From NCBI GenBank assembly GCA_015680905.1, contig CM027379.1, positions 28,290,501 to 28,354,500 of the forward strand: a stretch of 64,000 nucleotides of DNA, given 5' to 3'. The position numbers and the translations under genes are program-made. This DNA is from Coptis chinensis. Taxonomy: Eukaryota > Streptophyta > Magnoliopsida > Ranunculales > Ranunculaceae. A model generated the notes under the pieces. That model ran no database searches. It had not been told where the DNA came from and was given only the letters and a program-made list of their open reading frames with translations. Below, one piece after another: positions 22,894-33,874 of this stretch. How positions within the stretch are numbered: position 1 is the stretch's first letter; the number at the start of each line of letters is the position of its first letter.

Positions 22894-23159
22894 TGTCGAT
22901 CTAAAATTGGTTTTCACTTTGCCCGATCCAAGTGGTCGGCAAGAATATTTTTGTCTTAATTGATTTTTCAATTTTGACACTCCAACAAATTTACTTCAAA
23001 AAAGTTTATTCAACTTAATTGGTCTGCAAGCAAAAAGAATATTGATTAGATCTCATTTTTATTCTGATCATCTTAGATTGAGTAGATCAGAATCTATATT
23101 GAGCATATCAATCATTTTGAGTAGCTTGATGATAGAGATGAAACTTCAGTAACTACGAG

Positions 23160-24175
23160 AAATTGGCATATAACAAGGAGTGGTTGACTTCATAATGGAA
23201 CTCGCACAGTCGATAGTAGGTCAAACCTTAGGGCTCATCGACATGTTGATATGTCCATATGATGATGTCAATAACTTTCTATTTGTTGTCTCACTAAAGA
23301 AGGGATCGACATATAACAAGGAGTGGTTGACCTCATAATGGAACTCGCACAGTAGATAGTAGCCCAAACCTTAGGGCTCATCGACATGCTGATATGTCCA
23401 TATGATGATGTCGATAACTTTCTATTTGTTACCTCACTGAAAAATGGATCGACATGTAACAAGGAGTGGTTGACCTCATAATGGAACTCGCACAGTCGAT
23501 AGTAGACCAAACCTTAGGGTTCATCGACATGCTGATATGTCTATATGATGATGTCGATAACTTTCTATTTGTTGCCTCACTGAAGAATGGATCAACATAT
23601 AACAAGGAGTGGTTGACCTCATAATGGAACTCGCACAGTTAATAGTAGCTCAAACCTTAGGGCTCATCAACATGCTGATCTGTCCATATGATGGTCGATA
23701 GCCCTTCTATTTGTTGCCTCACTGAAGAATGGATTGACATATAACAAGGAGTGGTTGACTTGTCATGGAACTCGCACAGTTGATAGTAGCCAAAACCTTA
23801 GGACATATTGACATGCTGATCTGTCTATATGATGATGTCGATAGCCTTCTATTTGTTGCCTTACTGAAGAAAGGATCAGAGCTAGAAGTGATTGACCTCG
23901 TCATGGAACTCGCACAGTTGATAGTAGCCCAAACCTTAGGGCTCATCAATATGCTGATACATCCATATATATGATGATGTCAATAGCCTTCTATTTGTTG
24001 CCTCACCAAATAATGGATTGGTATACAACAAGAAGTGATTGATCTCATCAAGGAACTCACACAATTGATAACATGTCAAGCCTATGGCTCATTGACATGC
24101 TGATCAGTCTAATATGATGATATCGATATTCTTCTGTTTATAGCCTAAATAAAGAATGGATCAGCCATACAACAA
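23160..24175 (+). repeat. Tandem array, 143-bp unit, about seven copies
   Basis: Unit landmarks ATAACAAGGAGTGGTTGAC, ATGGAACTCGCACAGT and ACCTTAGGGCTCAT recur at about 23170, 23313, 23456, 23599 and 23740, with decayed copies after 23880. The unit is not a multiple of three, so the ORFs read across it are not conserved protein repeats. Confidence 0.85.
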
Positions 24176-24424
24176 GAAGTGTTTTACCACTGCTCAAAGA
24201 ATGATGATACTTAAAATTCTTCTGCCTCAAAGTCATATTGATTCATTGCAAAAAATATTGCAATTTATAAGGAATGACAACATTCAAAAGTGGGACAGAG
24301 TTGCACATAGTCAAAATGAAAGACCATATATACATAAGGGCATCTTAAATATCATTTTACATTTATAATTTATCTAATCTTCATACATGTATACATTTAA
24401 ATTAGCATTTCATTCAAAGTATTT

Positions 24425-24780
24425 TAATCATTGTACTATGGGGGCGGCGACACTCCAAAATTTCATTATGTTATCATTACACTATGAGGGCGGCGACACC
24501 TCAAATTTTTTATGTTATCAGTACACTATAGGGGCAGCGTCACCCCAACTTTCAATATATAATCATTACAATCTGGGGGCTTCACCTCAACTTTCATTAT
24601 CATTATACTATAGGGGCGGTGACACCCCAAATTTCATTATGTTATCATTACACTTTGGGGGCGGCGATACCCTAAATTTCATTACGTTATCATTATATTA
24701 TGGGGGCGGCGACACCCCAGATTTAATTACATTATCAATACATTATGGGGACGGTGACACCCCAATTACGTTATCCTTAA
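24425..24780 (+). repeat. Tandem array, about 46-bp unit, eight copies
   Basis: Units contain ACTATGGGGGCGGCGACACC followed by CCAAATTTCATTA. They are GC-rich islands in an AT-rich background. Confidence 0.85.
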
Positions 24781-24859
24781 TTCTTATATCTATTTTGCCA
24801 ACCTACCTCAAGGCCAGATTACCCAACTCTTATATATTTTGACCGACCCTATATTCTAA

Positions 24860-26860
24860 CCATTGGTTTGTCGATCCTTTGCTTAACAAGAAAAACAAAA
24901 GAGAATCCCATCTTTAATTTTAGCTACCCGGTCCTCTAATCATTTTACAAGCCATATCTAATAAATAACACCTATCTTAAACCCGAACAATTTATAAAAT
25001 CCATCAATTCTCTCAACCCGACATGTTTTAAAGCTGGAAAATTCGTTTTCCCGATCTTGCTTATAGCCGATCAATCATTCAATTTGCCGATCAAATCACT
25101 AATTGTGTCTCCAATATTGTATTGAATACCAATTCCTTTCTTTTAAATTATCAATCAATTCTACTTCCAATCAACTAGACGATTGTATAAGTGTTAGTCC
25201 TAAAAGATTCACTTCCTAATCAGTTTGAACTTGCAGTTCAATACTGTTGCAAATCACTTTGAATGCTCAATTTTGAGCTTTGACAAGTCAACTTGCCGAT
25301 TGATCAATTTGCCAATCAAGTTCGCTTAGCCTTGTTAAATTGTCCATCAACCTTGCAGATCCAATTCCAACAAATTAAATTATTTCCCAAACTCGATCAA
25401 TCAAGAGACAAAAAAAAATCAAAAAATCAAAAAATCAAAACCGATTCTATCAAGTTACCGATCACAGCCCACCTACTTATTTCAAATCAATTCATTAATT
25501 GTGTATTGAATACCCAACAGTTAGCCCGATCAATTCACTAATCCATTAAAATATTTACTGATCAAACCAATTAACTTGCTTACCCATTGAAAAATCTAAC
25601 AGTTTGTATAGCCTCAATCACTTTATAATATTGCCGATGAGTTGGTCAAGTTGCGATCTTACGACTCAAAACCGATCGAATAAATAAACTATACAAATTG
25701 CCGATAAATAACAATTGCATATCAATTACAATTTCCAACCCGATCTCTCAATCGATTTTGATAACCCAATTTTCCGAAAAAGTTGACTTTCCTATCAATT
25801 TACCAATCAACAATCTCCAATTAACCCCATTTGTTTGCTTCAACATTACCTCCTTTACAACTGCTGTTGCCATCTTTGCTACTAAAACATCTAAAACCAA
25901 TTAACATGCCGATCAATTTGGTTTAAATTGAAATCATTCGTTTTGAACTTGTTCATGCCGATCAGTTTTCGACACGATTCAAATCGATTGAATACCAATC
26001 CTCCCACCACGGCTCCTGCAAATCCACCACCAGGCAAGAAGCGAAGAATGAACAAATGAACGGTGATAAGAAGGCTGTAGAAGATAGCTGATAAGAAAGC
26101 AGAACAACAATAGAGAGAGCGTATTCTCTAGCCTGATCTATTTTTTGCCGATTCGTTTGCTCTAAGCTTGTAATGTTCTACTCATATTCTTTCCTTTTTG
26201 CCGACCCTCTTGGGTATAGACAAATCTAAAATTTTCATGTGCTCATCACCAAAAAAAAAACCCCAATTCCAATGCCAGCTATATTTTCTTTAAACTTACC
26301 AGATTTTTGAACTCAAACTTCTAAATAGCCGATGGTTTTATTTTCAATCTAATAACCTGTTTTACGAAACTACCCTTGCCATTTACTAAGACACATTATA
26401 TTTGCCGCACCTGCTTCTCTAAGCAACTAAGCAATGCCGATCCTTTTAATTTTTAAAACCCAATAAAACACCCCATTTTTTTTAAAAATATAACCTAATA
26501 GGCTTTAATCAAAGCTTTAATTTAAACCCAATCACATCAATTCAAACTGATCACTCAAGCCGATCAAATTCGCAAGTATAAACCGATCAGTTTGAACTTG
26601 TCGACCCTATTCAACAATAAAAGAACAAGAAAATCTATTCTAGCCTTTGAATTACCGCTAGAAAGAATTGCCGCTGAATGAGTTGCCAGTCCTATTAATC
26701 GCCGTTGTATGCCGTTGAATGAGTTGCTTAATTGCCGCTGTATTCCGCTGAATGAGTTACCAATCCTTCAGATTGCCGCACTTGCCGATGATCCTTTGAT
26801 TGCTGATCTTATGAACTGCCAATGCCGATTCTTTGAACTGCCGATGCCGCTCCATATTTT
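24860..26860. other. Low-complexity interior of the gypsy-type element
   Basis: Recurrent short words CCGATCAATT, GCCGATC and ATTGCCG, no long reading frame with a recognisable domain. At 26660-26830 several near-repeats of GCCGCTGAATGAGTTGCC occur. Confidence 0.5.
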
Positions 26861-27292
26861 AAACATTGTAGGCAGAAGTGCAAATGGAAAAAAAATAAGA
26901 AGAGTCAGTGTCACTGAGTTGAGCGAGAAAAATCAACAAGGTAACCAAGGCTTTCTACTGCGAAATCCAGAAATGATATCACATGCCATGAGTATAACGC
27001 ATACCGAAGTGGCAAATGATATGTATAAGCCAATTAGAGGAACAAGAGAAGAGTACTTGATATCATCTAAGGTTCCATTGGCACATTCATGGTTTCCCAT
27101 CCTTTCTTTATCTCACAATCTACAGTCCAGACTCTTAAGTGGCTCTCATTTTATATTGGCCGAAATGAATGTCTCATATCCATAAGTTCAATGGATCTTA
27201 GGGATTATCAGCTCCAAACAAAAAACAACTATAGATAGTTTGTTTGTCTCGTACTCCTTCCGTGATCTTTTGATCAACATAAGCAAAGAAAA

Positions 27293-27799
27293 ATGTTTAA
27301 GAATGAGTCTAAGAATGTACTTCACCTTCGACTGATGTATTCTAAAGTCTATGGTGCTTATATAGGACAATTAGTTTGGGAGCAAGGTCCGATGGAGTCG
27401 TTACATAGCTCGAGTTTATTCACGACAATTAGTACGTCAATTCTAGAAAATAATTCTGAGAAAGAGAAACCAAAATCAATGGTGATAGACTCAGGTGTAT
27501 ACCCAACGGCACCCCCTTTGCCATGGCAAACACGAAAGCATTTAAGATTTGTAGACATGTCACAATTATGCAAAGGGCCACAAGACAGCCCTGGGTACTG
27601 GATACTCACTGGAGCTAAACTAGATTTGGAGTTAGGAAAGATTTGTTTACATGATTACAGAAAACGGAAAAAGAGAAATGCACGAGAATCTCAGCTACAC
27701 ACAAAACCAAACCATTATGTTAGATACTCTTTGTGTTCCTCCCCTGACAGTCCACTAGAAGAAGCTTCGAACTTCCTTATTTTTTCAGTGGTTGAATAG
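27293..27799 (+). pseudogene. Captured C-terminal fragment of a MACPF-domain protein (CAD1/NSL1-like)
   Basis: A 168-codon frame holds landmarks of the C-terminal region of plant MACPF proteins: SKNVLHLRLMYSKV, then VIDSGVYPTAPPLPW, LRFVDMSQLCKGPQDSPGYW and ILTGAKLDLELGKICLH. The last normal strand (HVKYSLL-type) is replaced by an unrelated basic tail. In plants this family (CAD1, NSL1 and relatives) restrains salicylate-linked cell death; the MACPF fold itself is N-terminal and absent here. The fragment lies between the tandem arrays and the 3' LTR of the gypsy-type element, in the same orientation, so it is best read as a host gene piece taken up by the element. The frame 26709-27185 just upstream is not recognised. 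Confidence 0.75.
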
Positions 27800-28141
27800 C
27801 CCAACTCACAAGACAATCTGGATTGCATTAAATCTAGCAGTCGTGATCGCAAGTGCTTGTTCAAGTCCATCATGTCCTTAGCCATGCTTGTAGCCCAAAC
27901 TCGCTTTTCCACACTTGTATCCACCTTCATTTGTTATGCCTCAGGTGTGCGTTCTTGCTATCCAACAGTTGCAGAAAACAAAATTACATGTTGTTTACTA
28001 TTTTACCAGCTTCTAGATGGTAACTTAATGTACCTCAAAAGAAACAATATATAACAGTTTACAAACCTACAAAAAAAAAAAAAAAAAAAAAAATTATTTC
28101 TTTGCCACACAGGCTTTGCCCATGTAACAAAGAGAGGGCGA

Positions 28142-28940
28142 TGTTTTGGCCCCCACAAATGTGGCCCAATAAAAGCCGAATTCAATACAAACCCACACTC
28201 AGAGCCCAAAAAGCCCATGCTCAGAACTTATCTATAATAAAGTCCATGCTCAGAGTCCATGCTCAGAGCCCATGCTCAGAGCTTATCTATAATAAAGCCC
28301 ACGCTCAGAGCTCATGCTCAGAGCTTATCTACAATAAAGCCCACGCTCAGAGCCCATGCTCAGACTTAATTTATAGCCTACCTACCTACATAACGCAAAG
28401 TCTATTCAATTAAACACGTGTCTTGAACATTTGCGAGGAAGTTGTTTGACCGAATCAATCAACTTCCACAACTTCATCCACAACTTTCACAATTTCGTCC
28501 ACATTCAAGATTCACTTCCATCAACTTCATATCATGTGGTAGTTCTCCCACCAATTCTCCAACTTCATCCCACGATTGGCAAGTTCTCCCGCCAGTTCTC
28601 CAACTTGATTCCACGATTAGACAGTTCTCCTACCAGTTCTCCAACTTCATCCCACAATTAGACAGTTCTCCTGCCAGTTCTCCAACTTCATCCCACGATT
28701 GGAATATTGGAGAACGAGGAAGTAACTATCACCAATCTTACCTATAAAATCCAACCTTCGTCATTTTTCCAGAACTACCCAATCGAGACTTCATCCCAAG
28801 CAATATTTTTGGGTACGTAGGTAACTTCAAAACCGAAGTCCAATCTCAACTCTCCCCCAACAACCATCTCCTTCGCAATCTCCTCCGAAAAAGATCACTT
28901 CCGACCCAACTGGTGTGTTTAGGCAAATCTTGTTGAAACA
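28142..28940 (+). repeat. 3' LTR of the gypsy-type element
   Basis: 799 bp, longer than the 5' copy mainly because of extra AGAGCCCATGCTCAGAGCTT-type units near 28240-28360. Ends TGTTTTGG and TTGAAACA. Confidence 0.9.
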
Positions 28941-28984
28941 ATTTCATTTTTTAAGCAATCCAAAATTGAAATATTTGAAATTTC

Positions 28985-29190
28985 GCAGCCAAATATTTAA
29001 GCCTTTTTATCTCGATATATATCGACAAAATCAAAATATATCTTTATTTCGACGATATAATCGATATTTCCGACTTATTCGACATATATCTTTTGATTTT
29101 TTGGCCGATATTATCTATTAAAATTGCGATATAAACGATAAATTCCGATATATATCGGCGATTTAACCGATATATATATCTGATATGGAC
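28985..29190. repeat. CGATAT-motif-rich block, left side of hAT region
   Basis: Dense ATATCG/CGATAT words, for example CTCGATATATATCGAC, ATAATCGATATTTCCGAC and CCGATATATATCGGCG. The flank left of the gypsy-type element (about 20770-20800) has the same character, so the block was probably split by that insertion. A matching block lies at 38335-38470. Confidence 0.65.
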
Positions 29191-30850
29191 AAATTGTGAA
29201 TAAAAATGAGACGCATGTGAGTGATGTGGCGAGGTCAAAGCTTTCAACTTTCTCTGTTTGCTAAAGAAATAATGTGATGATGTGATGTGATGTAAGGTGA
29301 CAAGGGCGTGGCTAACAAAATTATGTGCACAATGTAATGAGATGCATGTGATGAGAACTTAGTCACTTACACATTAGTCATTACAATTTACAACCAACTT
29401 TTTTTTTTCGATAGAACATTACAACCAACTGAACCAAGTGAACCAACTCTGTTTTGGTGTTTGAGAATTGAGATTGAAGTCCTTACTCCTTAGGGCACGG
29501 TGGAATAAAACTTGGAGAATAGTCCAAAGTCCAAAGTCCAAAGTGAAGTCCAGGCGCAAATCGATACATCTCTTTCTTTGAATCTCGCGGCATAGTAGTG
29601 AGTTTTTATTCACCACTTTGTTTTGATCTTAATTGACATCTTGTAGGTTAGATTTTATAATTAAGTTCTAGTTGATTTTTGTTTCTAAGTTCATTTTTAA
29701 TTAATTTTTAACTTTTTTGTTAAAAAGAAATCTAGTTGATTTATTTATTCACTTCATATGTGTAATAAATTAATGACAACTTAAATATTTGATTTATTTG
29801 GAGCAGACTATTATCAACAAAACCGACAGAACATAATTTGTGCGCATCTCGAATAATTAACGATGTATGTAAATTGATTATTATATATGAAATTATGAAC
29901 TATACTCAACAATAATATCACTTGCATTAAAATATAATACTTATAATAATGTACAAATTAAACATAGACTAATGAAGAAATATGTTGAACGGTAAACACT
30001 TACTTGTACATCGACCAATTATTCACACCATGCCAATTGAATAGAAGGAACACATCTTAAGTAGAATTATTGACCGTTTTGTTCAAGTAGGATTTGACTT
30101 AAGTGTCCAAGGGGTCGTTGGTGGATTAGAGCTTCTTCTTTCCTTTTGTTGTGCTTAGCTAGCTACCTAGTGATTAGTGTTGATTGCTTTTACCGGAATA
30201 GATTTGATCAGTATTCTTTATGGGTATTGTTCGTCTTGGTTATCTTCCTACCTTTTGGACAAGTATTTTGTAGTGGTTTTGATTGAGATTCGATTGAGGT
30301 TATAAGGGTTAATCTGGCAGTGAAGATGACATCAGCGGTGAAACAATGAAGAGGTCTATGCGATTGTTTAGATAAATATCTGCCGACTAAGGGCGGGTTG
30401 GGTTCAGTAGTGATAAATATAGAATCTTTCTCTACCTTTTCTATTTCCAATCATTTTTGTTATCAGTTTGATGGTGGTGCCTGCCTAAGGTGGTAGTATA
30501 TACCCAAAGTTACGGCAGATCAAAACAATTTCTTTCATCAATTGTTGGTATTGGTATTATGTGCTGAGTTGAGGAGTCTATATTCCAATGTTGCTGGCAA
30601 TAAACTGTTGTGGTATGGGTACTGACTCAACAGTTAAGGTAGTACTAGATCTCATAAGGGATCATTTTGATGGGGCATATGATAGGATCACAAAGAAAAT
30701 TTAATTAGTTTTCCTACAAGACCTTGTAGACTGACCATGTTCTACTTTTATGTCATGCATATATTTTTTAAATGCATGTCCTACATTTTGATTAATTAGT
30801 TATATTTGTCTACCTACAGATTCTAGGTTATATATTTGTCTAAGATCAAA
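29191..30850. other. Non-coding stretch upstream of hAT transposase
   Basis: No reading frame with family resemblance. Could be 5' untranslated and promoter sequence of the hAT element. Confidence 0.45.
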
Positions 30851-32584
30851 ATGGTTAGGAAACCAGATATTGGTTAGTCACATGGTACGCCATTGGATAA
30901 CACCAAGCAAAAGTTTAGATGCAATTATTGTCAACTTGAATTTCAAAGTGGTGGGGTCAGTCAACTTAAACAACACTTATCTGGGGTTGGTAACAACATA
31001 GCAAGGTGTCTTGAAGTCCTTGGAGATATCAGAATTGCAATGCGAGATCAACTACAAGAAGGCACACACAGAAAAGTTAAAAGACAACAGTTGGAGACTC
31101 GAGTCCAGGACAGAATGTGTGCAAATTTCGACGATGATTTTAACGATTTTGTCACAGAAGAAGAAAAATCAAGAGCATACTCAAGTAGGAGTTAGGAGTT
31201 TCAGGGTATGCAACATGCACGAAGAAACTATGTAGCTGACCAATGGGAAGAGGGTCAGCTAGGAAGCTAGGGAAGGTAGTGAAGCTAGAAATTTTCGGCA
31301 TCAACCTACTTTTGAGTCAGGAGGTGGTTGTGGGGTTGGTTTTGGATCAAACAAAAAAGGAAAGAGTTTCCTGGGATTTCGGAGGTCCAAATCCATGAGA
31401 TAACAAACAATTGATCCATACACTGTTAGACAGTCGGGACACGGCCAGCCTAGTGTTAAGAACATTGGTGAAATGAAAACATGGGGGAAGAAGTTGGGTA
31501 GATGGCTAAGTACATGGTTCAATTTTGCTGGAGTACCTCCACATGCATTAACGACAAACAATCCGTACTACCAACCAACGATTGATTTCATCACGACGTG
31601 TCCTACTGGAGTGAAAGGACCAACTGCTCAAGAGATAATGGAAAGATATTTAAAGATGGAAAGTGATGATATCGACCAATTCGCAAGTGAGGTGGCAGAG
31701 AAGTATCCAACTTATGGATGCACCATCATGTGTGATGGTTGGTCTGGGACAAGAAAGATGTCTCTCGTTAACTTTATGGTTTATTGTGATGGAGAAATAA
31801 TTTTTCAAAAGTCTTTTGATGTTACCATTGATCCGAAAAATCACAAAACCATATTTAATTTAATGAAGAAGGTTGTAGATGAGATAGGTGCACCAAATGT
31901 GGTGCAGATAGTAACTGATCAAGCTTCTGCTTACAAAAAGACTGGAAAATTGTTAATGAGGACACCAGGATACAATTTATTTTGGGCACCGTGTGCTTGT
32001 TATTGTATAGACTTGATGTTAAAGATATTGCCAAACAAGAAAGGGTGGCCGGGTGTATCAGTAAGGCTCATGCGGTTACAAAGTTCATCTATAATGCATC
32101 TAGGGTCTTAGCATTAATGAGGTTGTCATATGGTGGTGATATAGTTAGACCTGCAGCAACTAGATTTGCCACAAACTACTTGGCTCTCAAAAGTCTCCAG
32201 CAGAAAAAAAAAAATATTACTCAGGCAAATGTTCATGTGTCAAAGATATCTCGACACCCCATTAGCTAATACTATAGAAGCTATGATGATTGTGGAGCAA
32301 GTCACTTAAGAACACTTTTGGAATGATGTTAACTATGTTTTACAAATTCTTGAGCCCCTGTACATATGCCTAAGGTTGTTAGATGGTGACAAAAAGGCAA
32401 CAATGCTATATGTTCATAAAGCTTTTGATGTAGTGAGGGAGAAGATATCTGAAATCCCTGGATGTGGTTAGGTCCTTGTAATTGTAAACAAAAGATGGAC
32501 AAAACAATTATTGCATGTGCTACACACAGTCGGTGAGTATAATTGATTCAATTTAAATTATTACTATTTCAAATATTCCTAAAA

Positions 32585-32628
<44 letters not shown>

Positions 32629-33874
32629 GCAATGTATCTAAACCTAGAGTACCAGTACACATTAAAGCTCAGATTCTCTGATCCCCACATTGATGCAGTT
32701 CGAGCAGTAGCAAAAGTATTGTTTCGTGATGATGGTCAAAAGCAAGCCAAAGCATTGCATCAGGTAAAAATAAGAATATTGATATTCTCAAGTTATAATT
32801 TAAATTTTACATTCACTAACACTTTGGTCTATTAAATGATTTCGTTCCGAGATTACACTGGAGAATTTGGCACACTTGCAGCACAGGCTGGAATAACAAT
32901 TTTAGAACCTGGTAATTAATTAAGATTTGCTTGGCATACTCTCAAATCTCAATCACACTAATGTTTGGACCATAAGTAATTAAGATTTGCTTTTTCGGTT
33001 TAAATAATACAGTTGAATGGTGGGAGTTGTACGGTGGTGACACAAAAGAGCTAAGGGAGTTGGTGATAAAAGTCCTTTCTCAAACCGCTTCATCATCTAG
33101 GTGTGAGCGCAACTGGAGCACATTCGGCCTAATTCACACGAAGCTTAATTAGGAATCATATTGGTGCGCCAAAATTGATGATGTTGGTGAAAGTTCACTA
33201 TAATTTACGTTTGAAGCAAAGGCATGCACAAAATGCAGAGAATGAGCAAATTATTGACCTCACTCAAATATTTATGGATAGTGAACAAGTTGATCACTTG
33301 GATGACTGGGTTAATTATTGATAAAAATCTTTTAGCGCCAGTGTTGGATACGGAATCAGGTAGACCTAACCCATATGTTGAAGATCTCATCGACAGAGTA
33401 ATTGAAGAAAGTGGTGATGAACCTACTTTAAGTTTGGGTCCTGAATTCGACACACCTTTCCAAATAGAAAATAATTTACCCGAGAATATCTCCGATGATG
33501 AGACACAAGAACCTGATTCTGTTGATGATGATGATGACGACGATGATGATAGTGGTGGTGATGGTGACAACAGTGGTGGTGGTGGAGGTGGTGGAGGTAG
33601 AGTTAATTTAAATGTTGAATTGCATGACTCGATTGATTTTGAAACTCCACTTGAGCCACATGTATATGAGGTTGCATCCAGAAACAACCGTGATAGAGAA
33701 GTTCTTAATGACAATTCCCAAAGAAGGTACGAGCCAGGGCGTGGAAGTGTTGGTCAAAGAAGACAAGGAGGACACATTAGACAAGCTGATGTTGATCTTG
33801 ATTCAGTTTCATCTAATTTTGAAGCAATGAGTACGAGCTCAGGGACACATGACCATGACAATGAGAGGGTGTAT
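30851..33874 (+). pseudogene. hAT-superfamily transposase, 5' and middle part
   Basis: Order of domains: MVRKPDIG-stop-SHGTPLDN (30851), BED-type zinc finger CNYCQLEFQS...LKQHLSG (about 30920-31005), then a DUF659 domain (CTIMCDGWSGTRKMSLVNFM, VQIVTDQASAYKKTGKLL, WAPCACYCIDLML; 31690-32030). FATNYLALKSL and YICLRLLDGDK follow, then the hAT dimerisation region (EWWELYGGD near 33015, SSRCERNWSTF near 33100). An acidic Asp run and Gly run lie at 33520-33600. At least three introns fit GT-AG rules: about 32530-32629, 32764 to about 32845, and about 32911-33012. Stops and frame shifts near 30875, 31195, 32030 and elsewhere show decay. The reading frame runs to the insertion point at 33874 and resumes at 37176. 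Confidence 0.85.
32590..32629. repeat. Poly-T tract
   Basis: About 36 consecutive T within an intron of the hAT gene, immediately before the acceptor. Confidence 0.9.

Larger units (their letters stand above)
20802..28940 (+). mobile_element. Gypsy-type LTR retrotransposon lacking recognisable pol (8.1 kb)
   Basis: Two long LTRs (20802-21501 and 28142-28940) begin TGTTT(C/T)GGCCCCCACAA and end GAAA(C/T)A. The sequence TGGCGCCGTCTGTG at 21506, a typical plant gypsy primer-binding region, follows the 5' LTR. A purine tract AAAGAGAGGGCGA precedes the 3' LTR. Flanks ATTTT and ATTTC may be a 5-bp target duplication with one change. The 6.6-kb interior has a short gag-like start at 21554, three tandem arrays (21.9-22.5, 23.2-24.2, 24.4-24.8 kb), an AC microsatellite, a low-complexity stretch rich in CCGATCAA-type words (24.9-26.9 kb) and a MACPF gene fragment. 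No reverse transcriptase, integrase or RNase H is visible in any frame, so it is non-autonomous. Confidence 0.85.

Noticed and set aside
21905..24780. Possible CRISPR-like arrays
   Set aside because: The units are contiguous tandem repeats of 46, 95 and 143 bp with no unique spacers, in a plant LTR element.
27715..27930. Minus-strand 71-codon ORF starting MKVDTSVEKRVWATSMAKD
   Set aside because: Partly antisense to the MACPF fragment frame; protein-like but unplaced, not enough to call a gene.
33205..33714. Minus-strand 169-codon ORF with Pro/Ser runs
   Set aside because: It is the antisense of the Asp/Gly-rich part of the hAT transposase.
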